From the NCBI GenBank assembly GCA_002322035.1, contig DCNF01000002.1, positions 28,150 to 44,860 of the forward strand: 16,711 bases of DNA. Reading direction: 5' to 3'. The DNA is from Geobacter sp. UBA1603 (GTDB lineage: Bacteria; Desulfobacterota; Desulfuromonadia; Geobacterales; Pseudopelobacteraceae). The translations under genes and the position numbers were made by a program. The notes below the pieces were generated by a model, which did no database searches, had not been told where the DNA came from, and was given only the letters and a program-made list of their open reading frames with translations. This document shows, piece by piece, positions 1-6,259 of the stretch; position 1 is the stretch's first letter; the number at the start of each line of letters is the position of its first letter.

Positions 1-457
1 GATTGTTGCCAATGGCGGCGTCGAAGATATACCAGTGCCGGTCCCCGATGCCTGCCGCAACTTCGTTGCACGGTCGTGCCCGGAAGAGCGGCTGTTCGGA
101 GGGTTCTTTGTCAGCACACCAAAGGTGATCCCCAAAAAACAACTGGCGGCACTTTTTTCTCAATCCGCCCGCCATGCGGTGGTCGAAATGGAAAGCGCCG
201 CCATTGGGCTTGTAGCAACTGAACACCGAATTCCCTGTGCCGCTCTTCGCTGTGTGAGCGATCCGCTGGATGAAGAGCTTCTGTTTTCTCTGGATGAATT
301 CTGCGACGATACTATGACCATCAGAATTCCGAATGTTCTGCTCACCTGCCTGAAAAGGCCCCGCATCATTCCGCAGTTGGTTCGCCTGGCAGGCAACAGT
401 AGGGTGGCCGCTGCCAGCCTTACCCGCTCCGTAAGGAAATTTCTGGAAACCGTGTAG
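1..457 (+). CDS. hpnG: Hopanoid-associated phosphorylase HpnG (3' part; gene starts outside the window)
   Basis: The reading frame is open from base 2 to the TAG at 455-457, so 151 C-terminal residues are visible and the start lies to the left. The GTG at 35 is probably internal. The fragment has the nucleoside phosphorylase/MTA-SAH nucleosidase signature VEMESAA (around base 180-200) followed by PCAALRCVSDPLDE, where the Glu binds the ribose in this superfamily. The tail (PNVLLTCLKRPRIIPQLVRL, then an Ala-rich helix) resembles HpnG rather than MTA/SAH nucleosidase or futalosine hydrolase. HpnG is known to remove adenine from adenosylhopane to give ribosylhopane, the route to extended C35 hopanoids. 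Its last 38 bases overlap, on the opposite strand, the 3' end of the cruF-like gene. I am sure of the superfamily and fairly sure of HpnG; the missing N-terminus prevents a firmer call. Confidence 0.8.
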   Translation, partial: IVANGGVEDIPVPVPDACRNFVARSCPEERLFGGFFVSTPKVIPKKQLAALFSQSARHAVVEMESAAIGLVATEHRIPCAALRCVSDPLDEELLFSLDEFCDDTMTIRIPNVLLTCLKRPRIIPQLVRLAGNSRVAAASLTRSVRKFLETV

Positions 458-1289
458 CGGCGGGTGACCAGGGATAATCCTTGAGATGCTCTCCCAGTTC
501 CTCCTTTGAATAGCCGTTAGCTCTGCGCAGCGCCAGGATCGTCACGATCAGGATCGGCAGCGTGTACATCAGCGCCCCTTCCAGGGCCTGGAAGTTTTCC
601 CCGATCCAGAGCGTCATCCCCAGATTGAAAATCAAAACCGACAGATAGAGCACCGGCCCCAGCAAAGAGCGGAACGGCATGTTGCAGACCCCTGTGGGCG
701 GCTCGGCCCGGCGACGGGCATCGATGATCTGAAAGGCCCCTACCAGGAACAGGCTGGTCAGCAGCCAGCCCCAATAGTTCGAGAGCGGCACCCCGAAGTG
801 GATCCCCTGTTCCTTGTAGCCGTAAATCTGCCCAAGGAACCAGCGTCTGCCCTGCAAAGCCACCGGATCGATGACGATGTCGAGGAAAGTCTGCAGAAAG
901 GCCCCCAGCACCAGGGCCGAGATCGACCGCCGGATGCGGCGGGTCTCAAGGGTGACGACATTCCAGCGCCAGGCTTTGAGGGGCGAGAGGATGAACAGGG
1001 CCGTGGCATAGCTGCAGTACGAGAGAAACACATAGGAGAGCGAATCGAAGAACGGCACCCCGGCGATCCAGAGTTCCTTGTGGCTGGTGGCATTGATGTA
1101 GTAGTACCAGCCGTAGGGGAAACCGGTGTTGATCGAGAGCCACTCCGACCCGAAGGCGATCAGGTAGCCGGCCACCGTGAATGTCAGCGTCCGCCGCCAC
1201 CCCACGTGCGGGACGCAGACCAGCAGGAAAGCCGCGAAAAAGGCAAACACGTAGGGGCGCATGGTGAAGGTGCCGATGAGGATGTCCAT
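420..1289 (-). CDS. cruF: CruF-like carotenoid biosynthesis membrane protein (DUF422 family)
   Basis: A 289-residue, strongly hydrophobic protein with about seven or eight predicted membrane helices. It carries the features I associate with the carotenoid synthesis family PF04240/DUF422: an EW..INTGFPYGWYYY block (49-64), a GVPFFDSLSY block (77-86), a DIVIDPVA block (137-144) with two acidic residues in a membrane context, and GVPLSNYWGW (166-175). Characterised CruF proteins hydrate the 1',2' end of acyclic carotenoid ends; the exact substrate here is unknown. The start at 1289 is preceded by AAAGG about 8 nt upstream, whereas the later Met-10 has no ribosome site. It is the last gene of the minus-strand run from mce. 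The stop is inside the convergent hpnG gene. A 9-nt-unit inverted repeat sits just upstream, so its expression may differ from that of metY. Neighbouring hpnG suggests a locus for isoprenoid membrane lipids. Family call is confident; the symbol is by homology only. Confidence 0.8.
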   Translation of the reverse strand: MDILIGTFTMRPYVFAFFAAFLLVCVPHVGWRRTLTFTVAGYLIAFGSEWLSINTGFPYGWYYYINATSHKELWIAGVPFFDSLSYVFLSYCSYATALFILSPLKAWRWNVVTLETRRIRRSISALVLGAFLQTFLDIVIDPVALQGRRWFLGQIYGYKEQGIHFGVPLSNYWGWLLTSLFLVGAFQIIDARRRAEPPTGVCNMPFRSLLGPVLYLSVLIFNLGMTLWIGENFQALEGALMYTLPILIVTILALRRANGYSKEELGEHLKDYPWSPAATRFPEISLRSG

Positions 1290-1307
1290 AACTCAAACCT
1301 TTTGAAT

Positions 1308-1413
1308 AACACGGAGGAGCAGAGTACACGGAGATGTCATAATCAAGCCTTTGAAAAATTTTCTCTCTGGCCTGATGTTCGATACTCTCTGTGCCCTCTG
1401 TGCCCTCCGTGTT
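1308..1413. repeat. Imperfect inverted repeat made of 9-nt units between metY and cruF
   Basis: The right arm (1387-1413) is three 9-mers in tandem: CTCTGTGCC, CTCTGTGCC and CTCCGTGTT. The left arm (1308-1334) is the same kind of unit in inverted orientation (AACACGGAG, GAGCAGAGT, ACACGGAGA). The outermost 10 bases pair perfectly (1308-1317 with 1404-1413); the rest pair imperfectly with one base slipped. The loop is about 52 bases. The repeat fills most of the 142-bp metY-cruF gap and starts 19 bases from the cruF start codon. Similar CTCTGTG-type short repeats recur between genes in many bacterial genomes from my recollection; copy number in this genome cannot be seen here. It could act as a weak terminator or processing hairpin, or be a small mobile repeat. 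Confidence 0.7.
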
Positions 1414-1431
1414 TCAAGCTTTTGTCTTAAT

Positions 1432-2715
1432 TTACTTCTGGCTTACCTGTAGTGCCTGGTCGATGTCAGCAATGATATCCCCCGCATCTTCGATGCCGAT
1501 GGAGAGGCGGATCAGGTCCGGCTTGACGCCGCTGGATTCCTGCTGCTCCTCGGAAAGCTGGCGGTGGGTGGTGCTGGCCGGGTGCAGCACGCAGCTGCGG
1601 GCATCGCCCACATGGACGACAAGGGCCACCAGTTTGGTGGATTCCATGAACGTCCTCCCTGCCTCGGCTCCTCCCTTGATGCCGAAGGTCAGCACACCAC
1701 TGGATCCTTTGGGCAGGTATTTCTTCGCCCGGTCGTGGGTCGGGTGGCTTTCCAGGCCTGGATAGCAGACCCACGTTACCAGCGGATGGGTCTCCAGGAA
1801 TTTCGCCACGGCCAGGGCGTTGTCGCTGTGGCGCTGCATGCGCAGGTGGAGAGTCTCCAGCCCCAGGTTGAAGAGGAACGAGTTGAACGGTCCCGGCGGG
1901 GTGCCCAGGTCACGCATCAGCTGGACGCGGGCCTTGATGATGTAAGCCAGGGGGCCGAAGGTTTTGACGTACTCCAGGCCGTGGTAACTGATGTCCGGCT
2001 CGGTCAGTTCCGGGTAGCGGCCGTTAGCCCAGTTAAAGGTGCCTCCATCCACGATCACCCCACCGACGCTGGTGGCGTGGCCGTCGATGTACTTGGTGGC
2101 GGAGTGGATCACGATGTGGGCGCCGTGCTCGAAGGGGCGGCAGAGATAGGGTGTGCCGAAGGTGTTGTCGATGATCAGCGGCGCCTGCATCTCGTTGGCG
2201 ATAGATGCGAACTTCTCGAAGTCGAGGATGTTCAACCCCGGGTTGCCGATGGTCTCGGCAAAGAGGCAGCGGGTGTTGGGCTTGAAGGCCTTCTTGATCT
2301 CCTCGGCCGGCAGCTCCGGGTCGACGAAGGTCACCTCGATGCCCATCTTGGGCAGCGTCACGGCGAACAGATTGTAGGTGCCGCCGTAGAGTGTGCTGGC
2401 GGTGACGATGTGCTGGCCGGCCTGGCAGATGTTCATGATCGCCAGGGTTGTGGCCGCCTGGCCGGACGAAGTGGCCATGGCCCCCACGCCCCCCTCCATC
2501 TGGGCGATCTTGCGCTCGAAGCCGTCGGTGGTAGGATTGGCCAGCCGGGTGTAGAAGAAACCGGCCGCCTCCAGATCGAACAGTTTGGTGACATGCTCAG
2601 CACTGTCGTACTTGAAGGTGGTGCTCTGGATGATGGGGAGGATGCGCGGTTCGCCGGCCTGCGGCTCCCAGCCCCCCTGTACGGCAACGGTGTCGATTTT
2701 CCAGTTGGGGTTCAT
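1432..2715 (-). CDS. metY: O-acetylhomoserine sulfhydrylase (O-acetylhomoserine aminocarboxypropyltransferase)
   Basis: A 427-residue cytosolic PLP enzyme of the Cys/Met-metabolism family (PF01053). MetY makes homocysteine directly from O-acetylhomoserine and sulfide, bypassing cystathionine. Visible hallmarks are YTR at 55-57 (phosphate contact), the glycine-rich SSGQAATT at 83-90, D183 in IIDNTFGTPYL, the PLP lysine K208 in HSATKYIDGHATSVGG, and the late GDARSCVLHPASTTH block. The length and the extra segment after the lysine (around 225-260) fit MetY better than the roughly 380-400-residue cystathionine gamma-synthase or gamma-lyase. The start is supported by a perfect AAGGAG six bases upstream. 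The gene begins 14 bp after the small membrane protein gene, so it is probably co-transcribed with it. There is no room for a SAM riboswitch directly upstream. Confidence 0.95.
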   Translation of the reverse strand: MNPNWKIDTVAVQGGWEPQAGEPRILPIIQSTTFKYDSAEHVTKLFDLEAAGFFYTRLANPTTDGFERKIAQMEGGVGAMATSSGQAATTLAIMNICQAGQHIVTASTLYGGTYNLFAVTLPKMGIEVTFVDPELPAEEIKKAFKPNTRCLFAETIGNPGLNILDFEKFASIANEMQAPLIIDNTFGTPYLCRPFEHGAHIVIHSATKYIDGHATSVGGVIVDGGTFNWANGRYPELTEPDISYHGLEYVKTFGPLAYIIKARVQLMRDLGTPPGPFNSFLFNLGLETLHLRMQRHSDNALAVAKFLETHPLVTWVCYPGLESHPTHDRAKKYLPKGSSGVLTFGIKGGAEAGRTFMESTKLVALVVHVGDARSCVLHPASTTHRQLSEEQQESSGVKPDLIRLSIGIEDAGDIIADIDQALQVSQK

Positions 2716-2729
2716 GCGGTTCTCCTTTT

Positions 2730-3011
2730 CTAAATAGTGACGCTTGACTTTATTTTGATTCGTTTATCCATAGCCTTTGTTCCGTAGTGTTCCAGCGCCA
2801 ATCCAAAGACAAGTACTCCGATTGTGACAACAAACTCGGCCGCAGCACGCATTTTTGCAGGCGCAACTGAATCCAGATAGATAATTTCCCCTTCAACCGC
2901 ACCACCCAGGGTAACGGCATAAAGTTGATACAGGACAAATGGCATCACAATACCGCTCAGCAGAATAATGGCCCAGGCGGTTAACCGGATGACCACCTTG
3001 AGAAATTTCAT
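2730..3011 (-). CDS. Small two-helix membrane protein, function unknown
   Basis: A 93-residue protein I do not recognise. It has two likely membrane helices (about residues 9-33 and 56-76), a basic N-terminus (MKFLKVVIRL) and a basic C-terminus (KAMDKRIKIK), with a short acidic linker between (EGEIIYLDS), so both ends probably face the cytoplasm. The start codon touches the stop of the upstream amidohydrolase gene (TAAATG), a layout typical of translational coupling, and metY follows 14 bp later with its own strong ribosome site. The coding DNA looks more AT-rich than its neighbours, which may reflect its hydrophobic content or a more recent arrival. Its position in a tight operon supports it being real. 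It could be an accessory subunit or a small stress protein; nothing in the sequence decides this. Confidence 0.7.
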   Translation of the reverse strand: MKFLKVVIRLTAWAIILLSGIVMPFVLYQLYAVTLGGAVEGEIIYLDSVAPAKMRAAAEFVVTIGVLVFGLALEHYGTKAMDKRIKIKSSVTI

Positions 3012-3779
3012 TTACAAGCGTACCCGATAATACGTCACCGCATTGTCGTAAAAAACCTTGCGGGCCGCATCATCATCGCCCAAGGTCTCGACCACCAGCA
3101 GGAAATCCTCGTCGCGATAGGGGCGCGGGGCACGGGTGGAGGGGAGGTCGGTACCGAACATGAGACAATCAGGATTGGCGTTGTAGAGTTCTTTCAGTGC
3201 CGTCGGCACATCGAAATCGACCCGGCCGAAGCCGGTGGCCTTGACCCGCACTCCCTTCTCGGCCAGTTTCAGCAGGGTGGGCAGGCCCTCCCGCGACAAT
3301 CCCAGGTGATCAATACTGCACGACGGCAGGCTGACGAGCGTGTCGAACAGTCCGCCCAGCTCTTTGGAATCCACGTACAGCTCCACATGCCAGCCGGCCA
3401 GTTCCTGTACCCGGCGGGCCATGGTCTCGATGTGGCGCACATCCTCGGAGCCTCCCCGCTTTATGTTGAAGCGCACCGCCCGTACCCCGCCATGATCCAG
3501 ATCGATGATCTCCTGGTCGCTGACGGTAGACGGCAGATTGGTCACTCCGACGAACTGGGGCCCGAGGACCAGCAGGGCATCCAGCAGATAAGCCTGGTCA
3601 AATGCCTGGAATGAACCGGATACCACCGCTCCGCCCCGCAGTTCGTAATTCGCCATCGCCGCTCGGTAGTCGGCGCAGGTCAGGTCGTCCGGCAGGTACC
3701 CCTGGTTCGGGACCAACGGAAAACGACTGTCGATGATGTGGAAGTGGCTGTCAAACAGGGGAAAATCAGTCAAGGGCAT
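3012..3779 (-). CDS. Amidohydrolase-2 family metal-dependent hydrolase
   Basis: A 255-residue TIM-barrel hydrolase of the amidohydrolase_2 family (PF04909). The metal and catalytic residues can be placed: H12 and H14 in FDSHFH on strand 1, H131 in WHVELYVDS, H158 in SIDHLG and D211 in MFGTDLPS. This set resembles that of lactonases, decarboxylases and 2-pyrone-4,6-dicarboxylate hydrolase-like enzymes; the substrate cannot be told. At 255 residues it is slightly shorter than the usual 270-330. It has no signal peptide, so it should be cytosolic. It begins 9 bp after the MCE gene, with a weak AGGA-type site overlapping the upstream stop, and its own stop abuts the small membrane protein gene. 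Co-transcription with mce, the small protein and metY is likely, but I see no obvious common pathway. Confidence 0.85.
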   Translation of the reverse strand: MPLTDFPLFDSHFHIIDSRFPLVPNQGYLPDDLTCADYRAAMANYELRGGAVVSGSFQAFDQAYLLDALLVLGPQFVGVTNLPSTVSDQEIIDLDHGGVRAVRFNIKRGGSEDVRHIETMARRVQELAGWHVELYVDSKELGGLFDTLVSLPSCSIDHLGLSREGLPTLLKLAEKGVRVKATGFGRVDFDVPTALKELYNANPDCLMFGTDLPSTRAPRPYRDEDFLLVVETLGDDDAARKVFYDNAVTYYRVRL

Positions 3780-3788
3780 GGCAGAGTC

Positions 3789-4838
3789 CTAGAACAGTGT
3801 GCCGATCACGCTGCCGATGACCGAGATCGGTCCGGCATCCTGAAGGCCTTCCATGGTTTTTTCGGTTTTCTTTAATGTCGAGACGGCATCACGGTACAGG
3901 GTATCGTCATTGACCAGCCGGCCGACCGTTCCCTGGCCCTCATTGATCTTGCGGGTGATCTCTTTCAGGTTGGCAATGGTTTCTTTCAGCTCGTTATAGA
4001 GTGCCGGATCGTTGACCAGCTTGCCCACCGTCCCTTCGCCTGAATTGATCCGGCGGGCTGTCTCGCTGAAGCTCTTCATACTGTCGCCCATCCCTTTGAC
4101 CGCCGCCAACCCCTCGTGATAGAGATCCTCTTCGTTCAAGAGCCTCCCCAGGGTTCCCTCGCCCCGCTCGATACGGGCACTGATATCGTTCAGCCGGCCT
4201 GTCAGGGCGGCAGCATTGGTGTAGAGCGCCTTGTCGTTCAAGAGCATCGCCAGGGAACCGTCGCCCCGATCGATCTTGGCGGTGATGCGTGCCAGACCTG
4301 TCAGCGATTCGTGCAGTACGGCACGGTTTTCATCAAGCATTCCGGCGATTTTACCCATAACCTGGTTCTGGTTGCGGTTCAGATCCAGCACCATCTGCTT
4401 TGCCTCACGGGTCAATCCACCTACGCTGTCCATCAGCGCGTCAACACCGGCCGATTCGGAGCTTTTTACCGTGCTTCCCGCCGGCAGATCCGGGCTAGCG
4501 GGGGAACCGAAGGTAAGCCCAAGAAACTGCCCCCCCAGCATACTCGACATACGGATGCCGGCAACGGTATCCTGCTTGATGCGGGTGCCGGGCTTCACCT
4601 CGAAATCCACCTGAACCCTGTCATCAAGAACTTTAATCAGAGTAATCGTACCAACCTCAACGCCAGCCAGCTTAACCGCATCGCCCTGTTTGAGGCCGGT
4701 GGTCGAGGACAGCATGGTCCGGTACGGAATCCCCCGGTCAAAAATCTTCCAGCGGTTGCCCACCTCCAGCATCAGGCCGAACAGGATAACTCCGAGGACA
4801 AAAAACAGTCCTACTTTCGCTTCATGGGACAGGTTCAT
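3789..4838 (-). CDS. MCE/MlaD family lipid-transport protein with four C-terminal repeats
   Basis: A 349-residue protein with an N-terminal membrane anchor (about 9-24) and an MCE/MlaD domain (about 38-118, including GLKQGDAVKLAGVEVGTI and SMLGGQFLGL). Proteins of this family bind lipids in the periplasm and work with an ABC permease and ATPase to move phospholipids between membranes. The C-terminal half is helical and carries four copies of a motif like I-x3-GEGT[LV]G[RK]L[LV]N-x3-LY, beginning at I189, I223, I264 and I298. No mlaE or mlaF partner is adjacent. The start at 4838 has GGAG six bases upstream and follows a good promoter. An in-frame ATG at 5003 lies upstream of that promoter and is rejected. 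The next gene starts 9 bp downstream. Family is clear; the transported lipid and partner complex are unknown. Confidence 0.88.
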   Translation of the reverse strand: MNLSHEAKVGLFFVLGVILFGLMLEVGNRWKIFDRGIPYRTMLSSTTGLKQGDAVKLAGVEVGTITLIKVLDDRVQVDFEVKPGTRIKQDTVAGIRMSSMLGGQFLGLTFGSPASPDLPAGSTVKSSESAGVDALMDSVGGLTREAKQMVLDLNRNQNQVMGKIAGMLDENRAVLHESLTGLARITAKIDRGDGSLAMLLNDKALYTNAAALTGRLNDISARIERGEGTLGRLLNEEDLYHEGLAAVKGMGDSMKSFSETARRINSGEGTVGKLVNDPALYNELKETIANLKEITRKINEGQGTVGRLVNDDTLYRDAVSTLKKTEKTMEGLQDAGPISVIGSVIGTLF

Positions 4839-4872
4839 ACGGCACTCCGCTGTATGTGTTGACCGACGGCGC

Positions 4873-4900
4873 ATTATACCAGCCAGGCACCGCTTCGCAA
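4873..4900 (-). promoter_or_regulatory. Sigma-70-type promoter for the mce-amidohydrolase-metY-cruF run
   Basis: On the minus strand, TTGCGA (4895-4900) and a perfect TATAAT (4873-4878) are separated by 16 bases. Transcription would start near 4866, leaving a leader of about 28 bases before the mce start at 4838, long enough to hold its GGAG ribosome site. This also explains why translation cannot begin at the in-frame upstream ATG (5003). It is the best promoter I see for the five minus-strand genes. Confidence 0.65.
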
Positions 4901-4905
4901 TACTA

Positions 4906-4934
4906 TTGTGTTTTTCATATCCTGTCGTTATCCT
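4906..4934 (+). promoter_or_regulatory. Possible moeA promoter
   Basis: TTGTGT (4906-4911) and TATCCT (4929-4934) are 17 bases apart on the plus strand, a partial match to sigma-70 boxes. Transcription would begin near 4941, just before the leader hairpin at 4945-5000. The match is modest, so the call rests partly on this consistent position. It is divergent from, and nearly back to back with, the mce promoter. Confidence 0.35.
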
Positions 4935-4944
4935 TTGAAAAAAC

Positions 4945-5000
4945 ATCCCAGGTTTTTCATGAGGGCACAAGATGCTGACGAGGCGATGAATACCTGGGAT
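4945..5000 (+). promoter_or_regulatory. Long hairpin in the moeA leader, candidate cis-regulatory RNA
   Basis: A perfect 9-base inverted repeat, ATCCCAGGT (4945-4953) and ACCTGGGAT (4992-5000), encloses a second 5-base pair of arms, TTCAT (4956-4960) and ATGAA (4986-4990). The two stems are separated only by a 2-by-1 internal loop (TT opposite T). The apical loop (4961-4985) is purine-rich with two GAGG blocks. The structure ends 13 bases before the moeA ribosome site (GGGAG, 5013-5017), which itself overlaps a possible UUCG tetraloop hairpin (5008-5015). Molybdenum-cofactor genes are known targets of the Moco RNA motif, but I cannot match this element to that consensus, and it looks too short. 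Confidence 0.45.
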
Positions 5001-5026
5001 CATACCACCTTCGGGAGATGCCGCAC

Positions 5027-6259
5027 ATGGTTTCTTTTGAGCAGGCGCGCAGGATCATTCTTGAACATGCCACGCCAATCGGCAGCGAATCAGTCGGACT
5101 GCCCGATGCGGCCGGAAGGGTTCTGGCCGCAGATATTACGGCCCCCTGGGACATGCCGCTCTGGGACAATTCGGCCATGGACGGCTATGCCGTACGAGCG
5201 GCCGACTGCGCTACCCCACCCTGCAGGCTGCGTGTTACCGGATTTCTCCCTGCCGGTGCCCGGCCGGACGGAGTAGCGGTCGAGCCGGGCTGCGCCGTGC
5301 GGATCATGACCGGCGCTCCAACCCCGACCGGCTGCGATGCCGTCGTTCCGGTCGAGGAGACTGATGACGGACATCACGAGGTTACCCTGCTTGAAGCGGT
5401 AAACCGTGGGCAGCATATCCGCTTCAGGGGCGAGGATGTGGCCGCCGGCATACCCTGTGTCCGGACCGGCACCCTGATCCGGCCGCCTGAAATCAATATG
5501 CTGGCATCCTTCGGCATTGCACTGGTGCCGGTTTACCGCCGCCCCACGGTTGCGATTCTTTCCACCGGTGATGAGTTGATCGAACTCGGCCGGACCCCCG
5601 GTGCGGGGGAAATCATCAACAGCAACACCCTGTCGCTGGCCGCGGCGGTGAGTGAGTGCGGCGCACTCCCCCGCATCATCGGTATCGCCCGTGACACTCG
5701 TGACAGCCATCGCGAAAAACTGGCCGAAGGCCTGAATGCCGACGTCCTGATCACGTCGGCCGGCGTTTCGGCTGGCGATTGCGACCTGGTGCGGGATGTG
5801 CTTGAGGAACTGGGAGCACGGCAGGTGTTCTGGAAAGTCGGGGTCAAGCCGGGCGGCCCGACCGCTTTTGCGCTGCACGGCACAACGCCGGTCTTCTCGC
5901 TCCCCGGCAACCCGGTCTCAACCATGATCATCTTCGAAGAATTCGTCCTCCCTGCGCTGTTGAAAATGCAGGGACATACAAAAACCGTGCGTCCCCTTTT
6001 CAAGGCGGTTCTGCGGGAAGATATGAAGAAAAAACCGGGCAAGGTTCAGATTGTGCGGGTTACGCTCGAAAAGGAGAACGGACGGTGGTATGCCTCATCG
6101 GCCGGCAACCAGCAGACCGCAATCCTTAAAACCATGGTCGATGCCCAGGCCCTGGCACTGCTTCCGGAAGATGCGACATATTATGTCGCAGGATCTGATG
6201 TTGACGTGCACTTCTATGGAAATTACATCGAGCGGGAATCACCCCCGCCACGATCCTGA
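5027..6259 (+). CDS. moeA: Molybdopterin molybdenumtransferase MoeA
   Basis: A 410-residue cytosolic enzyme that inserts molybdate into adenylylated molybdopterin, the last step in making the basic molybdenum cofactor. Visible family blocks are NSAMDGYAV (48-56), RIMTGAPTPTGCDAVVPVEE (92-111), the MoCF-biosynthesis fold with LSTGDEL (178-184), SAGVSAGDCDLV (244-255), KPGGPTAF (274-281) and PGNPVS (293-298), then the small C-terminal beta domain (about 325-400). Full length for the family. I place the start at 5027, nine bases after GGGAG; the ATG at 5018 lies within one base of that site and is less likely. The gene is alone on this strand, divergent from mce, and its last 37 bases overlap the 3' end of pdxA on the other strand. 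A structured leader precedes it. It could be the tungsten-specific paralogue, which sequence alone does not exclude. Confidence 0.95.
   Translation: MVSFEQARRIILEHATPIGSESVGLPDAAGRVLAADITAPWDMPLWDNSAMDGYAVRAADCATPPCRLRVTGFLPAGARPDGVAVEPGCAVRIMTGAPTPTGCDAVVPVEETDDGHHEVTLLEAVNRGQHIRFRGEDVAAGIPCVRTGTLIRPPEINMLASFGIALVPVYRRPTVAILSTGDELIELGRTPGAGEIINSNTLSLAAAVSECGALPRIIGIARDTRDSHREKLAEGLNADVLITSAGVSAGDCDLVRDVLEELGARQVFWKVGVKPGGPTAFALHGTTPVFSLPGNPVSTMIIFEEFVLPALLKMQGHTKTVRPLFKAVLREDMKKKPGKVQIVRVTLEKENGRWYASSAGNQQTAILKTMVDAQALALLPEDATYYVAGSDVDVHFYGNYIERESPPPRS

Noticed and set aside
1..457. Reading the left-edge gene as MTA/SAH nucleosidase or futalosine hydrolase (MqnB), given mqnE in the same window
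   Set aside because: The C-terminal extension with a basic, leucine-rich helix fits HpnG, and the convergent neighbour is a carotenoid gene; the missing N-terminus leaves some doubt.
798..1430. A 210-codon plus-strand open frame running through the metY-cruF gap
   Set aside because: It is antisense to the CruF-like membrane protein for most of its length and ends within the repeat; the composition is that of a shadow frame.
1432..2715. metY as cystathionine gamma-synthase or gamma-lyase
   Set aside because: The length (427) and the extra segment after the PLP lysine are typical of O-acetylhomoserine sulfhydrylase.
2716..2729. A SAM or other sulfur riboswitch before metY
   Set aside because: Only 14 bases separate metY from the upstream gene, enough for the ribosome site alone.
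1564..2733. A 389-codon open frame on the plus strand
   Set aside because: It lies entirely antisense to metY, has no recognisable domain and is low-complexity in the way expected of the complement of a GC-rich gene.
4116..4862. A 248-codon plus-strand open frame
   Set aside because: It is antisense to the MCE gene, whose domain and repeats are clear; the frame has no family features.
4839..5003. N-terminal extension of the MCE protein from an ATG at 5003
   Set aside because: It would begin upstream of the TATAAT promoter at 4873-4878, has no family similarity, and the ATG at 4838 has GGAG at a proper distance.
5090..5878. A 262-codon minus-strand open frame
   Set aside because: It is the shadow of moeA, whose conserved motifs settle the coding strand.
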